NCBI GenBank assembly: GCA_965546615.1
Contig: CBEUVQ010000010.1
Coordinates: forward strand, 1-64,000
Direction: 5' to 3'
DNA: 64,000 nucleotides
Origin: CBEUVQ01 sp965546615
GTDB lineage: Bacteria; Bacillota; Desulfotomaculia; Desulfotomaculales; Desulfohalotomaculaceae
Made by a program: the position numbers and the translations under genes. The notes beneath the pieces were generated by a model that saw only the letters and a list, made by a program, of their open reading frames with translations, had not been told where the DNA came from and made no database searches. Positions 52,303 through 59,397 of the stretch are shown piece after piece (position 1 is the first letter of the stretch; every line of letters begins with the position of its first letter).

Positions 52303-52354
52303 AACTAACACCTTCCTTTTAATGATAGTAATTGTTAACTTATTATTCCCCAAA

Positions 52355-52387
52355 ATAAAAAAACCCAAGAATTTTTTTCTTGGGTTT
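52355..52387 (-). terminator. Terminator on the minus strand
   Basis: Stem AAACCCAAGA / TCTTGGGTTT, read on the minus strand, followed by a T-run. It ends the Cys-containing small gene at 52397. Confidence 0.85.
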
Positions 52388-52396
52388 GTGATTACG

Positions 52397-52600
52397 TTAA
52401 ATCGGTACGGTAATAGTTTTTAGTTCTTTACATTTGCTTGCTGAGTAACCGCGGAGTTGGTAAACTTTTTTCGGCATGTCCACCATACAAAAGTTTACTG
52501 ATATGTCAGTTTCCGGAATACAACGACTTGATTTATATTGGCAATATTGACAATCATGAGTTTTCGTCCGAAAAGAAATTTTCGCATGTTTTACTGACAT
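52397..52600 (-). CDS. Small cysteine-containing protein
   Basis: A 67-residue protein with CQYCQY near 17-22, C near 27, C near 38 and C near 57. The CxxC plus later cysteines suggest a metal site. No family recognised. ATG 52600 has GGAGGGG five bases upstream. A terminator follows, supporting a real single-gene unit. Confidence 0.6.
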   Translation of the reverse strand: MSVKHAKISFRTKTHDCQYCQYKSSRCIPETDISVNFCMVDMPKKVYQLRGYSASKCKELKTITVPI

Positions 52601-52770
52601 GGCAACCCCTCCCGAATAGGTTCTTTAAATTATTAGACGAAAAAATTGGCCAAAATGTGCCAAAAACATGGAAAAAATTTAATAAATAATTAACAATTGT
52701 TTTATTTGCAGGGAATAATGAATTTTTTAACGAATTACAGAGTGAAAATATATTATGGGAGGGAAAGTTA

Positions 52771-53097
52771 ATGAAGCATTTTACTGCTGATGAACTAAAA
52801 GACGTCTTAACCAAACTTAGAAACCGTGAAAAAGTCAGTGCAGAAGAATTAGAAACGTTAAAAAGATATGTCCCGCTGCATTTAGATCAAGCCAGTGCAG
52901 AAAGAATGTCAAAAATTGTGGATGAAATTAGGAGCGGAAAACGACCGCCGATGACACCGGAAGAAAGGGCAGAACTGCATCAAGAGAATATAAATATTAC
53001 AATAAAAAACATGGTGGAAACCCTTCCAACCATGAGTGATGATGAGTTCGCGCAGGTAATATCGATGTGTGAAACTTTGCGAGCTCAGATTAGGTAA
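52771..53097 (+). CDS. Helical protein of 108 residues, unknown
   Basis: All-helical charged protein: MKHFTADELKDVLTKLRNRE, VSAEELETLKRYVPLHLDQA, MTPEERAELHQENINI and DDEFAQVISMCETLRAQ. No membrane segment or metal motif. Clear GGGAGGG site before ATG 52771. Convergent with the YgbA-like gene, overlapping its end by eight bases. Confidence 0.68.
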   Translation: MKHFTADELKDVLTKLRNREKVSAEELETLKRYVPLHLDQASAERMSKIVDEIRSGKRPPMTPEERAELHQENINITIKNMVETLPTMSDDEFAQVISMCETLRAQIR

Positions 53098-53410
53098 AGT
53101 AGTGCCAAAGATAATACAGCTTCCCTCTTTTGGCATAGTAAATTCCGGAGAATTTCATTACTTTTTTGATTTTGTTCCGGTACTTGGCAGCGTAACAGTG
53201 AGTATCGCAGTTTTTACATGACGGTTTAGGGTTTTTGGGGCAATTTTTCCGTCTTTTGACTGCATAATTACTCAGCTCCAGGCATTCCTGACAAAGCTGT
53301 AAAGTGTTATTTTCTATTATTACCGCAAGTTGATTTTCATGGTTGCATTTGCAATTAGTTTCAATGAATTTTAATAGAATTTTTAAGTCTTTTTCCAGCT
53401 TGTTCATCAA
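53090..53410 (-). CDS. YgbA-like protein (nitrous-oxide-stimulated promoter family)
   Basis: A 106-residue protein. Residues 55-106 carry CPKNPKPSCKNCDTHCYAAK and YRNKIKKVMKFSGIYYAK, matching the YgbA_NO family pattern CPxxxxKPxCxxCxxHCY followed by IxxVMxxSG. More cysteines (NCKCNH, LCQECLE) lie upstream, so a metal or cluster site is likely. E. coli YgbA is induced by nitric oxide through NsrR and aids growth after nitrosative stress. Here no regulator or sensor is nearby. ATG 53410 after GGAGCTGG. Confidence 0.8.
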   Translation of the reverse strand: MMNKLEKDLKILLKFIETNCKCNHENQLAVIIENNTLQLCQECLELSNYAVKRRKNCPKNPKPSCKNCDTHCYAAKYRNKIKKVMKFSGIYYAKRGKLYYLWHYFT

Positions 53411-53487
53411 ACCAGCTCCTTCTATTACTTTAATGATACATAAAAAAGTGCAGAAATACTGTGACGAAAATCATATCCCCATAAAGT

Positions 53488-53522
53488 AAGGAAAGAGCCT
53501 TTCAAGCAGCGCTTCTTTCCTT
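53488..53522. terminator. Hairpin at the 3' end of a minus-strand fragment
   Basis: AAGGAAAGAGC pairs with GCTTCTTTCCTT with one bulged T, loop CTTTCAAGCAGC-like. No clear T-run on either side; probably a terminator for the minus-strand reading frame that ends here. Confidence 0.45.
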
Positions 53523-53646
53523 ATTTCAGTTGATTATAAGATATTTGGCAGCTGGTTTCATCATGTCCAGGCTCGCAAACGAATATTTGCTCTGCTGCAT
53601 CAGCAGCATGTTTATTGGGATAGCGGCTTTTAATAGTACGGACAAT
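53521..53646 (-). pseudogene. Possible remnant or start-less small gene
   Basis: A 41-codon open frame with a protein-like sequence ending in SRYPNKHAADAAEQIFVCEP and GHDETSCQISYNQLK. A hairpin follows its stop. There is no ATG, GTG or TTG start in frame before an upstream TAA, and no ribosome site. It could be a truncated gene, or one starting at an unusual codon. No family recognised. Confidence 0.25.
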
Positions 53647-53663
53647 TTATTTAGCGCATAATA

Positions 53664-53669
53664 TATAAT
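53664..53669 (+). promoter_or_regulatory. Possible -10 box for the trpP-like operon
   Basis: TATAAT at 53664-53669, 63 bases before the first triplet cluster. The -35 is poor (CGGACA at 53639-53644, 19 bases away). Transcription from here would include all three triplet clusters. Confidence 0.35.
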
Positions 53670-53726
53670 TAATTAAAAAGAATACTAGTGACAACATTAT
53701 CTACATATGATAAAATTACCTTTAAT

Positions 53727-53763
53727 TAGAATTAGATTAGTTGAGTATAGTTTTTAGAGAGAG
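53727..53763 (+). promoter_or_regulatory. TRAP-like site A: seven (G/U)AG triplets
   Basis: TAG at 53727, 53733, 53738, 53748 and 53755, and GAG at 53743 and 53761, separated by two to four bases. TRAP binds 11 (G/U)AG triplets with two- to three-base spacers in RNA. This set is UAG-rich, so it should bind more weakly than site B. Confidence 0.6.
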
Positions 53764-53785
53764 TTGGTTCCAAAACTGCATATGT

Positions 53786-53840
53786 GAGGTGAGTTGAGGT
53801 GAGCTGAGCCAGTTAAGCATAGTTCTTAGTGTAGATATAG
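53786..53840 (+). promoter_or_regulatory. TRAP-like site B: five perfect GAGNN repeats plus UAG triplets
   Basis: GAG at 53786, 53791, 53796, 53801 and 53806, exactly five bases apart, then TAG at 53820, 53827, 53832 and 53838. The last four lie in the antiterminator-like stem-loop (53812-53850). Binding of TRAP would keep this stem from forming. This is the arrangement known from the Bacillus trp leader. Confidence 0.78.
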
Positions 53841-53850
53841 CGTGTTTAAC
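53812..53850 (+). promoter_or_regulatory. Antiterminator-like stem-loop
   Basis: GTTAAGCAT (53812-53820) pairs with GTGTTTAAC (53842-53850), nine pairs including two G-U. Its 3' arm covers AAC at 53848-53850, the first bases of the terminator stem, so the two cannot form together. In the Bacillus trp leader the antiterminator and terminator likewise share only a few bases. Confidence 0.6.
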
Positions 53851-53878
53851 CAGGCCAAGTGCCTGGTTTTTAGTTTTT
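53848..53878 (+). terminator. Attenuator terminator in front of the trpP-like gene
   Basis: Stem AACCAGGC / GCCTGGTT with loop CAAGT and TTTTT(A)GTTTTT after it. It lies about 70 bases before the start codon, too far upstream to end a previous gene; no plus-strand gene precedes it. It is therefore an attenuator. Confidence 0.85.
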
Positions 53879-53927
53879 ATGCAGGTTGACGGACTATGTC
53901 TGCTGTGAAAATGTTAAAAGAAAGGCA

Positions 53928-53950
53928 GAGTAGAGCAGAGGAGAGATGAG
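53928..53950 (+). promoter_or_regulatory. TRAP-like site C: five GAGNN repeats over the ribosome binding site
   Basis: GAG at 53928, 53933, 53938, 53943 and 53948, again exactly five bases apart. They cover AGGAG (53939-53943) and the first start codon, ATG 53946. TRAP bound here would block ribosomes, as known for trpP and trpG (pabA) of Bacillus. Confidence 0.75.
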
Positions 53951-53951
53951 T

Positions 53952-54512
53952 GTGAATACCGAAAAAACCCTGTCAAACAATGAGCGGATTATCGAACAGC
54001 CGATTACCAAAACCAAATCAGTGGCAATAGCAGCCATTTTAATTGCTATTGGTGCGGTCCTGCGCATGTTTTCCCCAAACATTCTAGGAATTACACCTAA
54101 CTTTATCATCGCAATGTATTGTCTGGCAATCGTATTATTACAACCCACCTTTAAAGCAGTTTTTGGTATTGGGTTAGTAGCCGGAGCTGTCAGCATGATT
54201 TTCTCAAAATCCCCAATCCCCATGCTTAATTTAATCACCGAACCCACAGGAGCTTTAGTATGCTTCTTGGTCGTTAGGTATTTACCGGAATTTACTTTTA
54301 AAAACTATTCTTTCAAACCAATATTTGCCACTTTGTTAGGCACATTAGCGAGCGGTGGTTTATACGTTGTATTGAATTTCCGTTATGCCTTAAATTTACC
54401 GGTTGATGCAATGCAGGCGGCCTTTATCGGTGTAGTTATCCCGGTAGCTTTAATTAATGCTGTTATGGCCCAAATATTATATGCCCCGGTTAAAAAATTT
54501 ATTAAGTTTTAG
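53952..54512 (+). CDS. TrpP-like tryptophan transporter, ECF S component
   Basis: A 186-residue membrane protein. It starts at GTG 53952, eight bases after AGGAG; ATG 53946 is in frame but only two bases from that site. After a polar 25-residue N-terminus there are about five hydrophobic segments: SVAIAAILIAIGAVLRMF, then ITPNFIIAMYCLAIVLLQP, FGIGLVAGAVSMIF, PIPMLNLITEPTGALVCFLV and the C-terminal VIPVALINAVMAQILY. This layout recalls B. subtilis TrpP (YhaG). ECF ATPase and T genes follow, which supports an S component. Tryptophan as substrate is inferred from that likeness and the TRAP-like leader. Confidence 0.78.
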   Translation: MNTEKTLSNNERIIEQPITKTKSVAIAAILIAIGAVLRMFSPNILGITPNFIIAMYCLAIVLLQPTFKAVFGIGLVAGAVSMIFSKSPIPMLNLITEPTGALVCFLVVRYLPEFTFKNYSFKPIFATLLGTLASGGLYVVLNFRYALNLPVDAMQAAFIGVVIPVALINAVMAQILYAPVKKFIKF

Positions 54513-54531
54513 CCCGCTGGGAGGTAGTTGA

Positions 54532-55392
54532 ATGGCAGTATATATCATTAAAGATTTGACCTTTCATTACCCGCAGGCAAAATCACCGGCGTTATCCGGT
54601 ATAAACTTGACAATTCGCAAAGGGGAATTTTTGGGAATCACCGGTCCCACCGGTGCAGGGAAAAGTACGCTGGCAAGATGTTTAAACGGCATTATTCCCC
54701 ATTTTCAAAAGGGCTGCCTGCAGGGTAGTGTGTTATTGAACGGCAAACACCTTCAACAAGAAACTACTGCTAATATTGCCAGGGTGGTGGGCAGTGTTTT
54801 TGACGACCCTGAGGCGCAAATAATTTCGGCAGATGTTGAACAGGAGCTGATATTTTCTCTTGAAAATATGGGTGTTGAACCAAACGAAATGGAAAGTCGC
54901 ATTACTCAGGCTTTAGAAATGACCGGACTAAGTGCGCTGAGACACAGCAGTACAAATAATCTTTCCGGAGGCCAGAAGCAGAGGTTGGCAATTGCGGCAG
55001 TGCTGGCAATAAAACCCCAGATTCTGGTGTTGGATGAACCGACATCGGAATTGGATCCGCTGGGAACAAAAGAAATTTTTAAAATTCTGGCCGACTTAAA
55101 TCAACGGGAAGGCATTACAGTAGTGTTAATTGAACAAAAAACTGAGTATTTGGCCCGTTATGCCGGTAGAATTGTAATTTTAGATCAAGGGAAGGTAGCT
55201 GTTGACGGCCATCCAAGGGATGTTTTTTCTTCTTCGGAAGAACTTCGGCATTTAGGCGTGCAGCCACCTCAAATAGCACAGCTGGCTCACCGTTTTGGTT
55301 CGTGCCGGCATCTGCCGATAACGGTATCCGAAGGTTTATCATACATTCAAAAATTGCGGAGTGGGATAAGTGAGCAGAAAAGAAATTATTAA
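54532..55392 (+). CDS. ECF transporter ATP-binding subunit A1
   Basis: A 286-residue ABC ATPase. Walker A GPTGAGKST near residues 39-47, Q-loop region DDPEAQIIS near 89-97, signature LSGGQKQRLAIA near 146-157, Walker B ILVLDEPTSELDP near 166-178 and H-loop replaced by LIEQKTEYLA (Glu-Gln at the switch). The last 30 residues contain short helices that bind EcfT. ATG 54532, 19 bases after the S component, with GGGAGG upstream. Overlaps the second ATPase gene by 23 bases. Confidence 0.9.
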   Translation: MAVYIIKDLTFHYPQAKSPALSGINLTIRKGEFLGITGPTGAGKSTLARCLNGIIPHFQKGCLQGSVLLNGKHLQQETTANIARVVGSVFDDPEAQIISADVEQELIFSLENMGVEPNEMESRITQALEMTGLSALRHSSTNNLSGGQKQRLAIAAVLAIKPQILVLDEPTSELDPLGTKEIFKILADLNQREGITVVLIEQKTEYLARYAGRIVILDQGKVAVDGHPRDVFSSSEELRHLGVQPPQIAQLAHRFGSCRHLPITVSEGLSYIQKLRSGISEQKRNY

Positions 55393-56236
55393 AACAGTAA
55401 ATTTATCTTATCGTTATCAAAATAATGCTGCGGTTTTAAAGAACATCAACATTTCTGTCAAAGCGGGTGAAATGGTTGCTGTTGTCGGGCAAAACGGTGC
55501 CGGCAAAACTACACTGGTGAAACATTTTAACGGCTTACTAAAGCCCACTTCAGGCCAAGTATTGGTTAACGGCTGTAATACATCAAATCGTAAAATTTCT
55601 GACTTGGCCCGTCATGTGGGATTTGTATTCCAAAATCCTGACCATCAGATATTTCATGACAGTGTGGAAAAAGAAGTCGCTTTTGGACTGAGTAATGCCG
55701 GTTTCACAAAAAATGAAATTTGCGAACGGGTGGAAGAAGCGCTGACTGCAGTGAAACTCATTGAAAAGCGTACTGTTTACCCCTATGAGTTGAGCAAAGG
55801 CCAGCGACAGCGTTTGGCATTAGCGTCAGTGTTGGCAGTACGCCCCGAAGTAATTGTGCTGGATGAACCAACTACCGGTCAGGATTATCGGGAAAGCAGA
55901 CAGATCATGAAAATGATTACTGATTTAAATCAGTCCGGACACACTATTATTTTTATTACTCATGATATGTCATTGGTAGCGGAATTTGCACAGCGAGTGA
56001 TTGTGCTTTGTCAGGGTGAAGTACTGATTGACGGTCCGGTGCGGGAGGTTTTTACAAAACCACACTTACTCGCCAGAACGTTTTTAGAGCTTCCCCCGGT
56101 TATCAGATTGGCCCAAAATCTGGAGCTTTGCACGAACAGCAGCTGCCTATTGACAGTTGATGAAGTTTATCACGCTCTGCTGCATTCAATGGGAGGTGAA
56201 ACAAATGGCTTCAATTGCAGAATATCTCCCTTATAA
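55370..56236 (+). CDS. ECF transporter ATP-binding subunit A2
   Basis: A 288-residue ABC ATPase. Walker A GQNGAGKTT near 39-47, FQNPDHQIFHDS near 87-98 (the ECF-specific Q-helix), signature LSKGQRQRLALASV near 143 (SKGQ rather than SGGQ), Walker B VIVLDEPTTGQD near 162, and FITHDMSL at the H-loop. Pairs with A1 as a heterodimer. Starts at GTG 55370. Its C-terminal part overlaps ecfT by 32 bases. Confidence 0.9.
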   Translation: MSRKEIIKTVNLSYRYQNNAAVLKNINISVKAGEMVAVVGQNGAGKTTLVKHFNGLLKPTSGQVLVNGCNTSNRKISDLARHVGFVFQNPDHQIFHDSVEKEVAFGLSNAGFTKNEICERVEEALTAVKLIEKRTVYPYELSKGQRQRLALASVLAVRPEVIVLDEPTTGQDYRESRQIMKMITDLNQSGHTIIFITHDMSLVAEFAQRVIVLCQGEVLIDGPVREVFTKPHLLARTFLELPPVIRLAQNLELCTNSSCLLTVDEVYHALLHSMGGETNGFNCRISPL

Positions 56237-56984
56237 TTCCATCGTACACAACTTAAATCCGCTTACAAAAATAATTTGGCTGATTGCGGTGATGATTGTT
56301 GCCCTCACTTTTAGCAGCGGTGTTTACCTGCTGCTGTTATTGAGCAGTGTGCTGGCAGTTGCGGCGGCAGCGAAAGTGCTGCCCAAACTGCTGCCGATGT
56401 TTAAAGGGCTGTTGTTATTTAGTTTAATGATGATTTTGCTGCAGGTAATTTTTTTAAAACAGGGCGAAATTTTAATTTATTTATTACCGGGAGAAATCCT
56501 GCCGGTATATAGTAAAGCTGTTTATTTGGGTGCTGCAATGAGCATTAGAATGATGGCTGTAGTGCTGAGTTTTGTGGTTTTTTTGGCCACCACCCAATAC
56601 AGAGATATTATTCTGACGATGCACCGCCAATTAAAACTACCATACGATTATGTGTTTATGTTTATGACGGCGCTGCGTTTTATTCCGGCTTTTTTAACAG
56701 AAATTAAACTGGTTCGTGAAGCACAAGCTGCCCGAGGGTGTTTGGTTGATGGCGGTAATCCTGTTATTAAATTAAAATCCTATGGGTCAGTAGCTGTTCC
56801 GCTGGTATTAATATCGCTGCAAAAAGCTGAACAGTTGGCGATGGCTATGGAAACCAGAGGTTACGGCGCCGGACACCGCACCCAATATCGAGAAGTGGTA
56901 ATTACAGCTAAAGATTGGCTATTTATTTTTATCACAGTAGTTTTGACGATTACCGCAATCACTTTTCAAATAACCAGCCATTAG
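56205..56984 (+). CDS. ECF transporter transmembrane subunit T
   Basis: A 259-residue membrane coupling protein. N-terminal DPRTKL-like element appears as NLNPLTKIIWL, followed by five to six helices, and the A-R-G motifs that bind the ATPases appear as REAQAARGCLV near 168 and AMAMETRGYGAGHR near 209. ATG 56205 is preferred, after GGGAGG and in line with the family; the frame continues upstream inside the A2 gene. The S-A-A-T order with no other S component nearby points to a dedicated (group I) ECF system. Confidence 0.9.
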   Translation: MASIAEYLPYNSIVHNLNPLTKIIWLIAVMIVALTFSSGVYLLLLLSSVLAVAAAAKVLPKLLPMFKGLLLFSLMMILLQVIFLKQGEILIYLLPGEILPVYSKAVYLGAAMSIRMMAVVLSFVVFLATTQYRDIILTMHRQLKLPYDYVFMFMTALRFIPAFLTEIKLVREAQAARGCLVDGGNPVIKLKSYGSVAVPLVLISLQKAEQLAMAMETRGYGAGHRTQYREVVITAKDWLFIFITVVLTITAITFQITSH

Positions 56985-57016
56985 GCGACAATATATATCA
57001 GCATGGAGGAATTTCG

Positions 57017-58804
57017 ATGAAAAAATTGTTAATGGGTAATGAAGCCATTGCCTACGGGGCTGTGGAAGCCGGTGTTCAAGTGGCCGCCGCTTATCCCGGC
57101 ACGCCTTCATCAGAGATATTTTCCACTTTGGCGGCAATGGCCAAGGAAAAAGGAATCTATACTGAATGGTCGGTAAATGAAAAAGTTGCTTTAGAGGTGG
57201 CTGCCGGAGCAGCGTATGCCGGGGCAAGAGCAATGGTGACAATGAAGCAGGTTGGATTGAATGTTGCTGCCGACCCATTGATGACACTGGCCTATATCGG
57301 TGTTAAAGGCGGCTTGGTTTTAGTAGTGGCCGATGACCCCGGACCGCACAGCTCGCAAAATGAGCAGGATACCAGGAAATTTGCGCAGTTTGCTAAACTG
57401 CCGGTTTTAGACCCGGCCGATCCCCAAGAAGCAAAAGATATGATTATTAAAGCTTTTGATATTTCTGAGGAACTTGGTTTACCGGTGATTTTACGGCCAA
57501 CTACCCGCACTTGTCACGTCTGTCAAGACGTAGAAGTTTCCGAAGCACAAAACACCAATGTTCCGGAAGGATTTGTTAAAGATCCGGGCTGGGTAATTTT
57601 CCCCAGCTTAGCAATAAAACGTCATGTTTGGTTAAATAAGCAGCAGCAGGCAGCCCAAGATATTTTTGAAAATCTTCCCTTTAATAATGCTGTCTGTCGT
57701 GCTGATGTCGGCATTGTCGCCGGTGGCGTAGCTTATAACTATGTGCAGGAGGCACTGGCGATGTTAGGGGTAAAAGCATCGCTGTTAAAAATCGGCACAC
57801 CATATCCGCTGCCCCAAAAACTTGTACTGGATTTTTTAAAACAGCATAAACGCATACTGGTAGTGGAAGAACAAGAACCGGTAGTGGAAGATCAGCTGAT
57901 TAAACTGGCTTGGGAACAAAAACTGCCGCTGGAAATTGTGGGTAAATACCGCAATTATGTTCCACGTGAGGGTGAACTAAACGTAAATAAAGCTGCTGCC
58001 GCTGTTGCAAAATTTGTTAATCTGCCAATTAGTCAGAATAACAATCCGGTGCTGCCAGAGCTTCCTGTTCGCCCTCCGGTACTTTGTGCCGGCTGTCCAC
58101 ACCGGGCATCATTTTATGCCTTTAAACAAGCTGCCGGCAAAGATGCTGTTTTTACCGGAGATATTGGCTGCTATACATTAGGCAACATGCCTCCGCTGAA
58201 CGCGGTAGACACTTGTCTGTGTATGGGAGCAAGCATAACTATTGCCACCGGTCTCAGCCGAGTTGAACCTCAGCGCAAACAAATTGCCTTTTTAGGTGAC
58301 TCGACCTTCTTTCATACCGGTATACCGGGTTTAATAAATGCAGTATATAACAAAACGAACATTACTTTAGTTGTTTTAGATAATCGCACAACTGCGATGA
58401 CCGGCCATCAACCGCACCCCGGTTTAGGGGAAACAGCGGTAGGTGATCCGACGGTAACTTTAGATATTGCTAAAATTGCCTCTGCTTGCGGTGTAGAAAA
58501 AGTATTGGTTGTTGATCCTTATGATTTAACAGCAGCTAAAGCCGCCGCGCAGGAAGCTGTTGACTATGCCGGGCCTGCTGTAGTTGTGATGCGGCGCGAA
58601 TGTATCGCTTTAAAAACGAGAGAGCATAAAAAGCCCTGTAGGATCAACCCGGAAACTTGTTTGCAATGCAGAGTGTGCATTGAAGAGTTGGGCTGCCCGG
58701 CGATATTTGTTAAGGACGGACAGCCGGTTATTGCCACCAATTGTACAGGTTGCGGCCTTTGCGCTCAGATCTGCCCGGCCGGAGCTGTTGAGGAGGTGCT
58801 TTAA
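57017..58804 (+). CDS. iorA: Indolepyruvate:ferredoxin oxidoreductase, alpha subunit
   Basis: A 595-residue TPP enzyme subunit that interconverts aryl-pyruvates (indolepyruvate, phenylpyruvate) with aryl-acetyl-CoA, CO2 and reduced ferredoxin. LLMGNEAIAYGAVEAGVQ begins the pyrimidine-binding domain; GDIGCYTLG near 387 and GDSTFFHTGI near 434 bind TPP and Mg. The C-terminal 2[4Fe-4S] part has CLQCRVC, C near 552 and CTGCGLCAQICP near 575. ATG 57017 follows GGAGG. 32 bases after ecfT with no terminator, so it can be in the same transcript. Confidence 0.93.
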   Translation: MKKLLMGNEAIAYGAVEAGVQVAAAYPGTPSSEIFSTLAAMAKEKGIYTEWSVNEKVALEVAAGAAYAGARAMVTMKQVGLNVAADPLMTLAYIGVKGGLVLVVADDPGPHSSQNEQDTRKFAQFAKLPVLDPADPQEAKDMIIKAFDISEELGLPVILRPTTRTCHVCQDVEVSEAQNTNVPEGFVKDPGWVIFPSLAIKRHVWLNKQQQAAQDIFENLPFNNAVCRADVGIVAGGVAYNYVQEALAMLGVKASLLKIGTPYPLPQKLVLDFLKQHKRILVVEEQEPVVEDQLIKLAWEQKLPLEIVGKYRNYVPREGELNVNKAAAAVAKFVNLPISQNNNPVLPELPVRPPVLCAGCPHRASFYAFKQAAGKDAVFTGDIGCYTLGNMPPLNAVDTCLCMGASITIATGLSRVEPQRKQIAFLGDSTFFHTGIPGLINAVYNKTNITLVVLDNRTTAMTGHQPHPGLGETAVGDPTVTLDIAKIASACGVEKVLVVDPYDLTAAKAAAQEAVDYAGPAVVVMRRECIALKTREHKKPCRINPETCLQCRVCIEELGCPAIFVKDGQPVIATNCTGCGLCAQICPAGAVEEVL

Positions 58805-59392
58805 ATGAAATTAGATATCGTTATCACCGGGGTTGGCGGCCAGGGTAATGTGCTGGCATCGAGAATCATAGCTCAAACTGCAATGGAGGCAGGATACCCG
58901 GTGCGCACCTCAGAGGCTATCGGCATGGCGCAGCGCGAAGGGGTAGTAATGAGCCAGGTGCGAATAGGTGACAGTTTAAGCGGTGCTTTAATACCGGACG
59001 GATCTGCTGATGTGCTTTTAGGCTTTGAACTTGCCGAAACAGTACGCGGGCTGCCTAAAATAAAAAAGGATGCGGCAGTTATTGCTAATACCGCCACCAT
59101 TATTCCGGTATCCGCTGCTTTGGGGATTTGCAGTTACCAGCCGGAAACATTAGTCAGCTGTCTAAAGCAGAATACTACCAATTTACATTTAATTGATGCC
59201 ACAACTTTAGCTGCTGATGCCGGCACACCGAAAGCGGCCAATATTGTGCTGTTGGGGGCGCTGGCTGCTTTAAAAATTCTGCCCTGTACGGCAGAGCAGC
59301 TGCTTAACACCGTTCTTAAAACGGTGCCGCCCAAATTTAAAGAGATTAATAACCGTGCTTTTCAGCTTGGTTTTAAAGCGCTGGAGGTGTAA
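58805..59392 (+). CDS. iorB: Indolepyruvate:ferredoxin oxidoreductase, beta subunit
   Basis: A 195-residue gamma-type subunit of the 2-oxoacid oxidoreductase family: ITGVGGQGNVLASRIIAQTA at the N-terminus, RTSEAIGMAQREGVV near 37 and ALIPDGSADVLLGFELAE near 60. The start ATG directly follows the iorA stop. It binds CoA and completes IorAB. Confidence 0.94.
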   Translation: MKLDIVITGVGGQGNVLASRIIAQTAMEAGYPVRTSEAIGMAQREGVVMSQVRIGDSLSGALIPDGSADVLLGFELAETVRGLPKIKKDAAVIANTATIIPVSAALGICSYQPETLVSCLKQNTTNLHLIDATTLAADAGTPKAANIVLLGALAALKILPCTAEQLLNTVLKTVPPKFKEINNRAFQLGFKALEV

Positions 59393-59397
59393 TTATA

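Noticed and set aside
53727..53880. T-box leader before the trpP-like gene
   Set aside because: No T-box sequence (AGGGTGGNACCGCG-like) and no specifier loop; the (G/U)AG periodicity explains the leader better.
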